Below are positions 25,633 through 33,907 of a DNA stretch of 45,263 nucleotides, piece by piece (position 1 is the first letter of the stretch; each line of letters opens with the position of its first letter). Under the pieces are notes generated by a model that saw only the letters and a program-made list of their open reading frames with translations, made no database searches and was not told the origin of the DNA. This DNA is from Thermoanaerobaculia bacterium (GTDB lineage: Bacteria > Acidobacteriota > Thermoanaerobaculia > Multivoradales > JAGPDF01): assembly GCA_017998715.1 (NCBI GenBank), contig JAGOCP010000003.1, positions 1 through 45,263 of the forward strand, written 5' to 3'. The translations under genes were made by a program, and so were the position numbers.

Positions 25633-26050
25633 CATCCCGGGTTCGAGCGAGAACGACGTCAAGGCGGATATCAACGTCACGCCGCTCGTCGATGTCTGTC
25701 TGGTGATGTTGATCATCTTCATGGTGGTCACGCCACTGCTGCGCGCCGGCGCCGACGTCAACCTGCCGCAGACGAACATGCCCCCGAAGATGCCGGAGGG
25801 GGCGAAGCAGAAGACGATCTCGATGACCTCGCGCGCCGAAGTCGTGATCGACGGGGTGTGGATCCCCGACCAGAATCTGGCCACCTACTTCAAGGACCTG
25901 CATCAGCAGTCGCCCGAGAAGACGCTGGTCATCAAGGCAGACAAGGCGCTGAAGTACAAGGAAGTCCGCCGCATCATGCAGACCGTCAACGAAGCCGGGT
26001 TCGACGGCGTCGGGCTGGTGACGGACAAGCGCGAAACGGCAGCCAAGTAG
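25610..26050 (+). CDS. exbD: ExbD/TolR biopolymer transport protein (first)
   Basis: A 146-residue protein with one membrane helix, [21 protein letters not shown]; the aspartate in PLVD is the conserved proton-handling residue. The periplasmic domain ends in RIMQTVNEAGFDGVGLVTDKRE. It begins with GGAGG at 25600-25604 inside exbB and overlaps that gene by 23 bases. With the next gene it forms a pair of ExbD proteins, the common arrangement in Acidobacteriota and Bacteroidota-like motors. Confidence 0.94.
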   Translation: MQLGSAFNIPGSSENDVKADINVTPLVDVCLVMLIIFMVVTPLLRAGADVNLPQTNMPPKMPEGAKQKTISMTSRAEVVIDGVWIPDQNLATYFKDLHQQSPEKTLVIKADKALKYKEVRRIMQTVNEAGFDGVGLVTDKRETAAK

Positions 26051-26078
26051 TCAACAGGGCGCACCGGAGGACAGGTCG

Positions 26079-26498
26079 ATGAGTATGAACGTAGGTGGCG
26101 GTGGAGGCATCAAGAGCGAGATCAACGTCACGCCCCTGGTGGACGTCGTGCTCGTGCTGCTCATCATCTTCATGGTGATCCAGCCCATGCTGCAGGTGGG
26201 CTACGAGGTGGAGACCCCGCCGGAGGTCAAGTCGTCCCAGCCGCCGCCTCCGAGCAGCGAGCAAATCATCATCCGGATGGACGCCGAGGGTAAGACCTTC
26301 ATCAACAAGGAGGAGGTCCCGCGGATCCGGTTCGCCGAGCGCCTGAAGACTGCGATGACTGGTCGCGAGAAGAAACTGGCTTTCTTCGCCGCCGACGGCG
26401 AGCTCTCCTACGAGAAGGTGGTCGATTTCATGGACCTCTGCAGGAACAACGGCGCCCAGAATCTCGGAATCGTCTTCGACGACCTTCGCGCCGAGTAG
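26079..26498 (+). CDS. exbD: ExbD/TolR biopolymer transport protein (second)
   Basis: A 139-residue ExbD with a glycine-rich N-terminus ([20 protein letters not shown]), one membrane helix containing the conserved aspartate, and a short periplasmic domain ending [18 protein letters not shown] about 8 bases upstream of ATG 26079. It differs clearly in sequence from the first ExbD, so the motor probably uses a heterodimer. It is the last gene of the operon; a strong intrinsic terminator follows. Confidence 0.94.
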   Translation: MSMNVGGGGGIKSEINVTPLVDVVLVLLIIFMVIQPMLQVGYEVETPPEVKSSQPPPPSSEQIIIRMDAEGKTFINKEEVPRIRFAERLKTAMTGREKKLAFFAADGELSYEKVVDFMDLCRNNGAQNLGIVFDDLRAE

Positions 26499-26539
26499 TC
26501 ACCCAAGACTTCCGAAGACCCTCCTCGCACTTCCTGTCG

Positions 26540-26589
26540 GCCCGCTCTTGCCCCGGTCATCCCCGGGGCGACGGCGGGCTCGATTTTTT
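26540..26589 (+). terminator. Intrinsic terminator of the tonB-exb operon
   Basis: Nested stem: GCCCGC (26540-26545) with GCGGGC (26574-26579), and inner GCCCCGG (26550-26556) with CCGGGGC (26563-26569), followed by six T at 26584-26589. This is the best classical terminator in the window. Confidence 0.88.
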
Positions 26590-26616
26590 CTGCCCGGACC
26601 GATCGCGCCAGGCCCC

Positions 26617-26644
26617 TTGACGGGAGCTAGCGAAGTGATATCAT
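26617..26644 (+). promoter_or_regulatory. Sigma-70-like promoter of the SPFH operon
   Basis: TTGACG (26617-26622), a 16-base spacer and TATCAT (26639-26644): five of six matches to each consensus hexamer. Start of transcription expected near 26651, just before the ribosome binding site AGGAGGG (26656-26662) of the SPFH gene. Confidence 0.65.
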
Positions 26645-26657
26645 TCCGCTAGCCTAG
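26626..26657. promoter_or_regulatory. Paired GCTAGC palindromes over the promoter: possible operator
   Basis: GCTAGC at 26626-26631 and again at 26648-26653, centres 22 bp apart (two helical turns), flanking the -10 hexamer; extended they form the inverted repeat GCTAGCG-N14-CGCTAGC. A third CTAG follows at 26654-26657. A repressor bound here would block the promoter; the ribbon-helix-helix protein encoded in the operon is a candidate. Confidence 0.5.
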
Positions 26658-26666
26658 GAGGGCGCG

Positions 26667-27536
26667 ATGAAAGAACGGCAAGCGACAACTTGGAATGGCC
26701 TGGTGATGCTCCTGTTGCTCCTGGGAGCGTTGGGCGGCAGCGTGGTGGCGGTGATCTTCGGGGCCAGAGGCGGGGAGCCAGGCCAGATCGTGGCGGGAAT
26801 GGTCGGGGCGGTGACGGCACTCTTCCTGCTCCTCGGTCTCTTCATGGTCGAACCGAACCAGGGCCGCGTCCTGACCCTCTTCGGTGCCTATCGCGGGAGC
26901 GAGCGCCGCGGCGGGCTGCGCTGGGCGAATCCCTTCATGACCAAGCGGGCGATTTCGCTGCGGGTACGCAACTTCGAGACCGCCCATCTCAAGGTCAACG
27001 ACGCCGACGGCAACCCGGTCGAGATCGCCGCCGTCGTCGTCTGGCGGGTCATCGACACCTTCGACGCCGTCTTTCTGGTGGACAACTACGAGGACTTCGT
27101 CCACGTGCAGTCGGAGTCGGCGCTGCGCAACCTGGCGACGCAATACACCTACGACTCGCACACGGAGCAGGACAAGTCGCTCCGCGGCAACACGATCGAG
27201 GTCGCCGACCAGCTGCGGCGGGAGATCCATGACCGCCTGGTCCAGGCCGGAGTCGATGTCCAGGAGGCGCGCATCACTCATCTTGCCTACGCGCCGGAGA
27301 TCGCCCAGGCGATGCTGCAGCGCCAGCAGGCGACGGCGATCATCGCCGCGCGGCAGAAGATCGTCGAGGGCGCCGTCGGCATGGTCGAGATGGCGCTCGA
27401 GCGCCTCTCGCAGAAGGGGATCGTCGCCCTCGACGAGGAGCGCAAGGCCGCGATGGTCTCGAACCTCCTCGTCGTTCTGTGCAGCGAGCGCGCTGCGACG
27501 CCGGTGGTCAACACCGGGACGCTCTACAACGGTTGA
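26667..27536 (+). CDS. SPFH/Band-7 domain membrane protein
   Basis: A 289-residue protein with two N-terminal membrane helices (about 10-32 and 40-60) and a Band-7 domain starting [32 protein letters not shown]. The middle is typical stomatin-like sequence ([27 protein letters not shown]), and the C-terminal part holds the coiled helix [34 protein letters not shown]. Such proteins form oligomeric membrane scaffolds that organise lipids or proteases. The start is clear with AGGAGGG 4 bases upstream. It heads a three-gene operon with a ribbon-helix-helix protein and a zinc-ribbon protein. Confidence 0.92.
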   Translation: MKERQATTWNGLVMLLLLLGALGGSVVAVIFGARGGEPGQIVAGMVGAVTALFLLLGLFMVEPNQGRVLTLFGAYRGSERRGGLRWANPFMTKRAISLRVRNFETAHLKVNDADGNPVEIAAVVVWRVIDTFDAVFLVDNYEDFVHVQSESALRNLATQYTYDSHTEQDKSLRGNTIEVADQLRREIHDRLVQAGVDVQEARITHLAYAPEIAQAMLQRQQATAIIAARQKIVEGAVGMVEMALERLSQKGIVALDEERKAAMVSNLLVVLCSERAATPVVNTGTLYNG

Positions 27537-27546
27537 CGGCGGCGCC

Positions 27547-27747
27547 CTGAGCGATCGCAAGCCGTTCCTGCTCCGCCTCGACCGCGAGCTCCATGCCGGC
27601 CTCGAACAGTGGGCCGCGGACGAGCTGCGGAGCCTGAACGCGCAGATCGAGTACCTCCTGCGCCGCGCGCTGCGCGACGCGGGCCGGGAACGGCGCGCGG
27701 CCGTAGCCGCGCCCCCCGCAGGGCGAGACAAGGAAGAGACGACATGA
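27547..27747 (+). CDS. Ribbon-helix-helix (Arc-type) protein with apparent CTG start
   Basis: A small protein of about 66 residues beginning [41 protein letters not shown], a ribbon-helix-helix fold of the Arc/toxin-antitoxin-antitoxin type that usually follows SPFH genes; the tail is Arg/Ala-rich. The frame has no ATG, GTG or TTG near the domain: the reading frame contains only CTG at 27547 at the expected position, 11 bases after the SPFH stop (TGA 27534-27536). So it starts at CTG, by reinitiation, or as a +1 frameshift product of the SPFH gene; a sequence error is also possible. It overlaps the next gene as ATGA. Confidence 0.68.
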   Translation: MSDRKPFLLRLDRELHAGLEQWAADELRSLNAQIEYLLRRALRDAGRERRAAVAAPPAGRDKEETT

Positions 27748-27968
27748 GCGACAGACGGTGCAGCAAGTGCGGCAGTCTCCAGAAGGAGGGGTTCCTTCTC
27801 GACTGCTCCCACAACGCAGTGCGGGTCGGCCATTGGGCCGAAGGAGCCCCGGAGTTCTGGTTTCTGCGGGTTCTCAAGATGCGCGGCCGCCGGAAGCTGC
27901 CGATCCAGAGCTGGCGCTGCACCAAGTGCGGGCTGCTGGAGTCCTACGCCAACGGCAGCGGCGACTGA
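27744..27968 (+). CDS. Small zinc-ribbon protein (DUF6487-like)
   Basis: A 74-residue protein with two CxxC knuckles, CSKCG near residue 6 and CTKCG near residue 60, which together should bind one zinc. Between them lie [20 protein letters not shown] and a basic [12 protein letters not shown] segment, the general plan of DUF6487-type proteins. ATG 27744 overlaps the previous stop (ATGA) and GGAAGAG lies just upstream. It is the third gene of the SPFH operon; function unknown, possibly a nucleic-acid or protein adaptor. Confidence 0.8.
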   Translation: MSDRRCSKCGSLQKEGFLLDCSHNAVRVGHWAEGAPEFWFLRVLKMRGRRKLPIQSWRCTKCGLLESYANGSGD

Positions 27969-27987
27969 CCGGCAGGGGAAGGGAAGG

Positions 27988-28710
27988 TCAGAGCGGCGCG
28001 CAGCGCACGCCCAGACGCTGCCACGGGGAGGTCGCCAGGGCGAAGCCGATGGCAGCGTCCGACTCGTACGTCCCGGGCGCCAACACGCGGCAGGAGAGCT
28101 CGAAGCGGGTCGCCCCGGCGAGCGGGAAGGGCGCGAGGCCCAGCTCGACTTCGCCCTCCGGCGAGCGCTCGCGCAGGGCGATCTGCCAGCCGGGAAACGC
28201 GAAGAAGCCCGTCTCACCGGTGCACACCGCGAGCGACAATCCGTCGGCGAGGTCGAGCCAGCGGTCGTCGGCGGCCACGGCGGCGAGCTCGATGCCGGCG
28301 CTCTCCAGCAGCTCATCCCGGCGGGCGCTGGCGCCGGCCCGGAACGCGCTCCAGGCTGGCTCGTCGCAGAAGCGATCTGAAAGGCGCAGCGCATGGGTCG
28401 CCACCAGGGCGGCGAGGTGCGGGCCCTCGTCTGCGAAGCGCTCGATCCCCCGCCGCCAGATCTCGCGCCGCGCCTCTCCCGGAACATCCCGGAAATCGAG
28501 CGCCGCCCTGCCGTCGGCCGCCCGGTAGGGCGCGGCGTCGGCCTCCCACCAGCCATTGTCGTGCTCGCCCACAGCCCGCAGCAGAAGTTCCCGCCGCGGG
28601 TGCCCGGCAAGTTCGGGCAGGCGGAACAGGCGCAACAGATCGGCGCCGAAGCGGGCGTGATCGGCTTGCGTCACATGCCGGCTGCCCAGAGGTGTCCTGC
28701 GCACGATCAT
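27988..28710 (-). CDS. DUF3891 family protein
   Basis: A 240-residue soluble protein starting [29 protein letters not shown], with the conserved histidines of this family (QADH and [12 protein letters not shown]), which suggests a metal-binding HD-like site. The middle contains [15 protein letters not shown] and the C-terminal half is beta-rich. Function of the family is unknown. ATG 28710 has GGAGG about 6 bases upstream on the minus strand, and an upstream in-frame extension lacks such a site. It converges with the zinc-ribbon gene (19-base gap) and diverges from maeB. Confidence 0.82.
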   Translation of the reverse strand: MIVRRTPLGSRHVTQADHARFGADLLRLFRLPELAGHPRRELLLRAVGEHDNGWWEADAAPYRAADGRAALDFRDVPGEARREIWRRGIERFADEGPHLAALVATHALRLSDRFCDEPAWSAFRAGASARRDELLESAGIELAAVAADDRWLDLADGLSLAVCTGETGFFAFPGWQIALRERSPEGEVELGLAPFPLAGATRFELSCRVLAPGTYESDAAIGFALATSPWQRLGVRCAPL

Positions 28711-28803
28711 CGGCTTCCTCCCCTTGCGCTGCAACCCTACCGCGACCTGGCCCGCTCCAGCTCTCCGGCGGGGACCTGCCCGGAAGGAGGTTGTGCAGGG
28801 GAG

Positions 28804-28809
28804 TAAACT
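28804..28809 (+). promoter_or_regulatory. TAAACT -10-like element before maeB
   Basis: TAAACT lies 10 bases before the maeB ATG at 28820. No ribosome binding site is properly spaced, again suggesting a very short leader. Confidence 0.35.
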
Positions 28810-28819
28810 GGCAGGCACC

Positions 28820-31090
28820 ATGATCAAGATCACGCGCGACGAAGCGCTCGAGTATCACTCCCGCTCCCCCAAGGGGAAGATCGAGGTCCTGCCGTCGAAA
28901 CCGACGGCGACGCAGCGCGACCTCTCACTGGCCTACACCCCCGGCGTCGCCGAGCCCTGCCTCGAGATCGCCAAGGACCCACTCCTCGCCTACGAGTACA
29001 CCGCCAAGGGAAACCTCGTCGCGGTCATCTCCAACGGCACCGCCGTCCTCGGACTGGGCAATATCGGCGCCCTTGCGGGCAAGCCGGTGATGGAAGGCAA
29101 GGGCGTCCTCTTCAAGCGCTTTGCCGGCATCGACGTCTTCGACATCGAAGTCGCGACGGAGGACCCCGAAGAGTTCATCCGCGCGGTGAAGCTCCTCGAG
29201 CCGACCTTCGGCGGCATCAACCTCGAGGACATCAAGGCTCCCGAGTGCTTCGAGATCGAGCGCCGCCTCAAGGCGGAGATGAACATCCCGGTCTTCCACG
29301 ACGACCAGCACGGCACGGCGATCATCTCCGGCGCAGCGCTCGTCAACGCCCTCGAGGTCGCCGGCAAGAAAATCGAAGCGGTCAAACTGGTGCTCTCCGG
29401 TGCCGGAGCCGCGGCCTTCGGTTGCCTGCGCCTCTACCTCGAGCTCGGCATCCGTAAGGAGAACATCATTCTCTGCGACCGCAAGGGCGTGATCTATCGC
29501 GGCCGGCCGGGCGACAACGACGCGCAGAAGATGGAGTTCGCCGCCGACACCCCGGCCCGGACGCTCGAAGAGGCGCTGGTCGGCGCGGACGTGCTGGTCG
29601 GTCTGTCGGTCGCCGGCGCGGTCACCCCCGCCATGCTCGTCAGGATGGCGCCGAACCCGATCATCTTCGCCATGGCGAATCCGACGCCGGAGATCGGCTA
29701 CGACGAGGCGCTCGCGGCACGCCCCGACGCCATCGTCGCCACCGGTCGCAGCGACTACCCCAACCAGGTGAACAACGTCCTCGGTTTCCCCTTCCTCTTC
29801 CGCGGCGCCCTGGACGCCCGCGCCTCGGACATCAACACGGCGATGAAGCTCGCAGCGACGCGGGCGCTGGCCACCCTCGCGCGCGAGGACGTTCCGGACT
29901 CTGTCCTCAAGGCCTACGGCCTGAAGTCGCTCAAGTTCGGGCGCGACTACCTCATTCCCAAGCCGTTCGACTATCGCGTTCTGCTGACTGTGGCGCCTGC
30001 GGTGGCGAAGGCGGCCGAAGAGAGCGGCATCGCGCGCGTTTCGGTGGGCGAGGTGGAGGAGTATCAGCATCGGCTCGAGCATCTCGTCTCGCGCCGCCTG
30101 GAGCTCATGCGCGTGGTCGTCGATCGCGCGAAGGACGATCCGAAGCGGATCGTCTTCCCGGAGGGTGAGGAGGACAAGATCCTGCGCGCGGCGAAGATCC
30201 TCGTCGACCAGGGGATCGCCCATCCGATCCTGCTCGCCCGCCGCGAGCGCATCGCTTCGAAGCTCGCCGAGCTCGGACTACCGGAGGACAGGATCACCAT
30301 CGTCCACAACGAGAGCGCGCCGCAGTACGAGCGCTACGCCCAGCGCTTCCACGAGCAGCGGCGGCGTGAGGGCGTGACCCTCGAGGACGGCTACAAGCGG
30401 ATGCGCTCGCGCAACTACTTCGGCAGCATGATGGTGGCGGAAGGAGACGCGGACGGGCTCATCTCGGGTCTCACCTACGAATATGCCGACACCATCCGGC
30501 CGGCCCTCCAGGTGATCCACACGCGACCGGGGGTGAAGCGGGTCGCCGGCGCCTACATCCTGATCCTCAAGGACCGGATGTTCTTCTTCGCCGACACCAC
30601 GGTCAATATCGATCCCGACGCCGAGACGCTGGCGGAGATCGCGCTGCTGACCGCGGAGTTCGCCCGCCGATTCGACGTCGAGCCGCGGGTGGCGATGCTG
30701 TCGTTTTCGAACTTCGGCTCCAATTCCCACCCCTCGGCGAAGAAAGCCCGCCGAGCGGTGGAGATCGTCCGCGAACGCGCCCCGGAGCTGGCGATCGAAG
30801 GCGAGATGCAGGCGGACACGGCGGTCATGGCCTCGGTGCTCCAGGAAACCTACCCCTGGGCGCGCCTCGGCGGGCCGGCAAACGTCCTGATCTTCCCCGA
30901 GCTCAACTCGGCCAATACCGCCTACAAGCTGATCTGGCGGCTGGCGGGGGCCGAAGCGATCGGCCCGATCCTGCTGGGGATGGCGAGGCCGGTCCATGTC
31001 TTGCAAAGGGGTGTGGAGGTGTCGGACATCGTCAACATGGCTGCGATCTGCGTCGTCGACGCGCAGGAATACGCGGCCCGGCAGGAGTAG
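28820..31090 (+). CDS. maeB: NADP-dependent malic enzyme with phosphotransacetylase-like domain
   Basis: A 756-residue two-domain enzyme that decarboxylates malate to pyruvate, producing NADPH. The malic domain (1-425) has the tyrosine in [11 protein letters not shown], the lysine region [26 protein letters not shown], the DDQHGTAII metal/substrate loop and the Rossmann [12 protein letters not shown]. The C-terminal domain (about 430-756) is phosphotransacetylase-like ([46 protein letters not shown]), which in MaeB proteins is regulatory and senses acetyl-CoA rather than catalysing. The length matches the MaeB class. It is a single-gene unit followed by a strong GC hairpin. Confidence 0.96.
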   Translation: MIKITRDEALEYHSRSPKGKIEVLPSKPTATQRDLSLAYTPGVAEPCLEIAKDPLLAYEYTAKGNLVAVISNGTAVLGLGNIGALAGKPVMEGKGVLFKRFAGIDVFDIEVATEDPEEFIRAVKLLEPTFGGINLEDIKAPECFEIERRLKAEMNIPVFHDDQHGTAIISGAALVNALEVAGKKIEAVKLVLSGAGAAAFGCLRLYLELGIRKENIILCDRKGVIYRGRPGDNDAQKMEFAADTPARTLEEALVGADVLVGLSVAGAVTPAMLVRMAPNPIIFAMANPTPEIGYDEALAARPDAIVATGRSDYPNQVNNVLGFPFLFRGALDARASDINTAMKLAATRALATLAREDVPDSVLKAYGLKSLKFGRDYLIPKPFDYRVLLTVAPAVAKAAEESGIARVSVGEVEEYQHRLEHLVSRRLELMRVVVDRAKDDPKRIVFPEGEEDKILRAAKILVDQGIAHPILLARRERIASKLAELGLPEDRITIVHNESAPQYERYAQRFHEQRRREGVTLEDGYKRMRSRNYFGSMMVAEGDADGLISGLTYEYADTIRPALQVIHTRPGVKRVAGAYILILKDRMFFFADTTVNIDPDAETLAEIALLTAEFARRFDVEPRVAMLSFSNFGSNSHPSAKKARRAVEIVRERAPELAIEGEMQADTAVMASVLQETYPWARLGGPANVLIFPELNSANTAYKLIWRLAGAEAIGPILLGMARPVHVLQRGVEVSDIVNMAAICVVDAQEYAARQE

Positions 31091-31104
31091 ATTTCCCGCT
31101 GGCC

Positions 31105-31133
31105 GGCCCGGCGGAAGGGAAGGCCGCCGGGCC
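31105..31133 (+). terminator. Strong hairpin after maeB
   Basis: GGCCCGGCGG (31105-31114) pairs perfectly with CCGCCGGGCC (31124-31133), loop AAGGGAAGG, starting 15 bases after the stop. No T-run follows, so it may be a Rho-assisted or stabilising structure. Confidence 0.6.
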
Positions 31134-31146
31134 CTGGCACCCTGCG

Positions 31147-31176
31147 TTGATGATTGCCGTAATACAACAATAGAAT
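31147..31176 (+). promoter_or_regulatory. Sigma-70-like promoter of the CsgG-like gene
   Basis: TTGATG (31147-31152), 18-base AT-rich spacer, TAGAAT (31171-31176) in the only AT-rich patch of the area. The ribosome binding site AGGAGGG (31191-31197) and ATG 31204 follow at normal distance. Confidence 0.65.
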
Positions 31177-31203
31177 CCCCCATCAACCCCAGGAGGGCTC
31201 ACC

Positions 31204-31830
31204 ATGAAGCGCATCATCGGATGGACGACGGTCTTGGCATTGCTGTTGTTGGTCGCGCCGGTTCAGGTGCAGGCGGCGGACAACACGAAGCCCCGCATCG
31301 CGGTGCTCGAGTTCAAGAACAAGGCGGACGGTCAGTGGTGGTACAACGGCGGCGCCGCGGCGATGCAGGACGTGTTCGTCACGGAGCTCGTCAAGAGCGG
31401 CAAGTTCCGGGTCATCGACCGTGAGCAGCTCGCGGCGCTCATGCAGGAGAAGAATCTGTCGCTCGCCGGCGACGTCGATCCCAAGACTGCGGTCAAGGCC
31501 GGGAAGCTCCTCGGCGTGCAGTACTTCTTGACCGGCGCGGTGACCGAGTACGGCGCGCAGGGCACTTCGGCGCACGCCCCCAGCGTCGGTGGTCTACCGG
31601 GCTTCTCCGGCGGCAAGAAGACCTTCACCGCCGCCGCCAACGCGCGGATCATCGACACCACCACCGGCGAGATCCTCTGGGCCGACGAAGCGCGCGGCGA
31701 GGACTCCAAGTTCAAGCTCAGCATCGGCGGCTTCGGAGGCGGCGTCGACTACGACGATCGCCAGTTCGACAAGGTCATGAAGCCGGTCGTGCAGCAGCTC
31801 GTGGCGAGCATCAAGGCCGCCGACCTGTAA
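31204..31830 (+). CDS. CsgG/HfaB-like secreted protein
   Basis: A 208-residue protein with a signal peptide ending QVQAAD. The mature part matches the CsgG/HfaB plan: RIAVLEFKNKADGQWWYNGGAAAMQDVFVTELVKSGKFRVIDREQL, then AVKAGKLLGVQYFLTGAVTEYG, and ANARIIDTTTGEILWADEARGE. CsgG forms a curli-secretion pore when lipidated; here no lipobox cysteine follows the signal peptide, so it is probably periplasmic or soluble at the outer membrane. It has its own promoter and a bidirectional terminator, so it stands alone. Likely an envelope protein of unknown exact role. Confidence 0.82.
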   Translation: MKRIIGWTTVLALLLLVAPVQVQAADNTKPRIAVLEFKNKADGQWWYNGGAAAMQDVFVTELVKSGKFRVIDREQLAALMQEKNLSLAGDVDPKTAVKAGKLLGVQYFLTGAVTEYGAQGTSAHAPSVGGLPGFSGGKKTFTAAANARIIDTTTGEILWADEARGEDSKFKLSIGGFGGGVDYDDRQFDKVMKPVVQQLVASIKAADL

Positions 31831-31850
31831 GAAGAAGCTCCCCGCCGCAG

Positions 31851-31886
31851 ACAGAAAGAGGCGCCTTCACGGGCGCCTCTTTCTGT
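31851..31886. terminator. Bidirectional intrinsic terminator
   Basis: A perfect 15-bp stem, 31851-31865 with 31872-31886, loop TTCACG. The stem itself is A-rich on one arm and T-rich on the other (AAAGAGG / CCTCTTT), so it serves the CsgG-like gene from the left and the convergent kinase-like gene from the right. Confidence 0.85.
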
Positions 31887-31954
31887 TTGCCTGCTGTAGC
31901 TGCTGCGCCGGCCGCGATCCGGCGGCTTCTGCGAGCGCCTCCGGTCGCGAAGGC

Positions 31955-33886
31955 TCAGTTGTTGCCGGTGAGATTGAAGGCGACCTTGAGGTCCATCCAC
32001 ATCCGCACCGCGACGCCGTTCTTGGTTGCCGGTGTGAAGGCGCAGCCGCGGGCGTAGTCGAGCGCCGCTTCGTCCATGCCGAAGCCCGCCGAGCTGCCGG
32101 TCGCCTGCACGTCGGCGGCCCGCCCCGTTTCGTCCACCAGTACCCGCACCGTGACGGTCGCCTCCTTCTTCATCCGCTGGGCGAGCGGCGGGTAGCGCAG
32201 GCTCGCCCGGCGAACGACCTTCGGCGGAGCGACGCCGGCCCCCATCGTCACCAGATCGCCCTGCCGGACCGTTCCGTCCGTGGCGGGCCGCGCGGGAGCC
32301 TCGGCCCGGGTCTCGGCCGGGACTGCTGGCTTGGCCTCGGGAGCCGGCGGGGTGGAAGCGGGCGCCGTGGCTGCCGCAGTCTCGGCCGGCGCCGTCGTCG
32401 GCGGAGGCGCCGCGGCCGTCGCTGGCGCCGAAGGCGGGGGGACCGAAGCCGGCGTGACCGGCCGCGGAGCAGGAACGGCCGCTGCGGCGCGCTGCTCCTG
32501 GGCCTTCTTGGCGTCGTCGAGCTGCTTCTGCAGCGTCTTCAACTGATCCTCGTACTGAGCCGAAGAGCTCTTGATCTTGTCGTCGACGATCTTCTGAATC
32601 TGCGCCTGGATCTCCTCCGGCGTCGGTCCGCTCGGCGCCGGGGCGGTATCGGCCGGTGCCGCGGTGAGCGGGGCGTCAGTGGCGGGGGAGGAAGGCGCGG
32701 AGCCGCGGCCGAACATCATGTAACCGATTCCGCCCAGGACGACGAGCGCGCCGACTCCGGCGGCGATCATCATCGTGTTGTTCTTCGCCGGCTTGCTCTC
32801 ACCGCCCTGGCGTTCACGCCCGGAGAGGGTCTCATCGCGAGCGGCGCTCTCGCGCGCCGGGGCGCCGCCGCTCTGCCCGAACGAAGGCGCCTGCGCCTTG
32901 GGGGCTGGCGCCGCGGCAGCGGCCGCGGCGGCGACGATCGGAATCGCCGTGGTCTTCTCGACCTCCAGCTCCTGCGTTTCGCGCTCGATCTCCTCGCGGA
33001 AGAGATTGTGCATGAAGAAGGCGAGGTTGAACGTGGTCGGGTTGTACTGCCCCTCGAACATCATCTTGGCCAGGGTCTTGTGCCAAGTGACGGCATCACC
33101 GATCCGCTGCTCGCGCGGCACGAGGCTGCGCTTGAGGAGATTGGCCAGCTCGGGGTGGAGATTGCCGCCGTCGGCGGCGATGACCGCCTGGTCGACGAGC
33201 GCCGCCTGGCCGCCGGCCGTGGAGACCGGCAGGGCGCGCCCGGTCAGCAGCTCGAAGAGAATGGCGCCGAGCGAGTAGACGTCGTCCGACTTCGCCGGCG
33301 GAGCGCCCGCCAGCACTTCGGGTGCGAGGTAGCGGCCGGCGGACTGCTTGATCAGAGGGTGGTTCGCGGCCTCGCGCAGGCCGCTGGAGGCTTCGAAGCC
33401 GAGCAGGCGCAGCTCGCCTTCGTTCGACACGATGACGAGCTGGGGGGTGAGGAATCCGTGCTGGACGCGCTCGTCGCCGATGCGCGTCTCGTAGGCCACG
33501 GCGAGACCGAGCGCGATGCGCTCGGTCATCAGCAGCGCATGGTCGAGCGGGATCGGCGAGTGCTTCTTCGCCGCCTGCTCGAGCAGCTGAGCCAGCGTCT
33601 TGCCCGAGATGTAGTCATAGGCGACGTAGGGCACACCGCGCACCTGGCCGAGATCGAGGCCGAGGGCGAGGTTCGGACTCTTCAGCGCCTGCTGCAGCGG
33701 GGCGCGCGACTGGATGCGCTGGGCGAGGCGCTCGCCGTCGAGGCCCTGGCCGTTGAAAATGCGCAGAAGAATGACCCTCTCGACTCCCTGCTTGCCGAGT
33801 TTGCCGGCGCGAAACGTCTCGCCCAGAGCATCCTCCGAGAGCTTCTTGAGGAGAAGGTAGTTGCCGAACTGGTCGCGTGTGTTCAT
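31955..33886 (-). CDS. Pseudokinase-transmembrane-TonB C-terminal domain fusion protein
   Basis: A 643-residue protein with an unusual plan. Residues 8-280 follow the Ser/Thr kinase fold (LLLKKLSEDALGETFRAGKLG; AYDYISGKTLAQLLEQAA; RYLAPEVLAG; DDVYSLGAILFELLTGRALP), yet the glycine loop is degenerate, the VAIK lysine position reads VILLR, HRDLKPxN is HGFLTPQL (no catalytic Asp) and DFG is GFE. A membrane helix lies at about 371-393, then a coiled coil (425-470), a Pro/Ala-rich spacer, and a TonB C-terminal domain (about 560-643; SLRYPPLAQRMKKEATVTVRVLVDETG). ATG 33886 has a GGGGGCGGA leader; a 24-bp palindrome and a promoter lie upstream. Likely a cytoplasmic pseudokinase sensor connected to the periplasm; no active phosphotransfer expected. 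Confidence 0.8.
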   Translation of the reverse strand: MNTRDQFGNYLLLKKLSEDALGETFRAGKLGKQGVERVILLRIFNGQGLDGERLAQRIQSRAPLQQALKSPNLALGLDLGQVRGVPYVAYDYISGKTLAQLLEQAAKKHSPIPLDHALLMTERIALGLAVAYETRIGDERVQHGFLTPQLVIVSNEGELRLLGFEASSGLREAANHPLIKQSAGRYLAPEVLAGAPPAKSDDVYSLGAILFELLTGRALPVSTAGGQAALVDQAVIAADGGNLHPELANLLKRSLVPREQRIGDAVTWHKTLAKMMFEGQYNPTTFNLAFFMHNLFREEIERETQELEVEKTTAIPIVAAAAAAAAPAPKAQAPSFGQSGGAPARESAARDETLSGRERQGGESKPAKNNTMMIAAGVGALVVLGGIGYMMFGRGSAPSSPATDAPLTAAPADTAPAPSGPTPEEIQAQIQKIVDDKIKSSSAQYEDQLKTLQKQLDDAKKAQEQRAAAAVPAPRPVTPASVPPPSAPATAAAPPPTTAPAETAAATAPASTPPAPEAKPAVPAETRAEAPARPATDGTVRQGDLVTMGAGVAPPKVVRRASLRYPPLAQRMKKEATVTVRVLVDETGRAADVQATGSSAGFGMDEAALDYARGCAFTPATKNGVAVRMWMDLKVAFNLTGNN

Positions 33887-33907
33887 TCCGCCCCCTAGGC
33901 CCGGCGC

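Noticed and set aside
27531-27540. RF2-like programmed frameshift at the SPFH stop
   Set aside because: Only TGA followed by C is present; the preceding codon cannot slip as in prfB and there is no internal ribosome-binding-like signal, so a CTG start is preferred.
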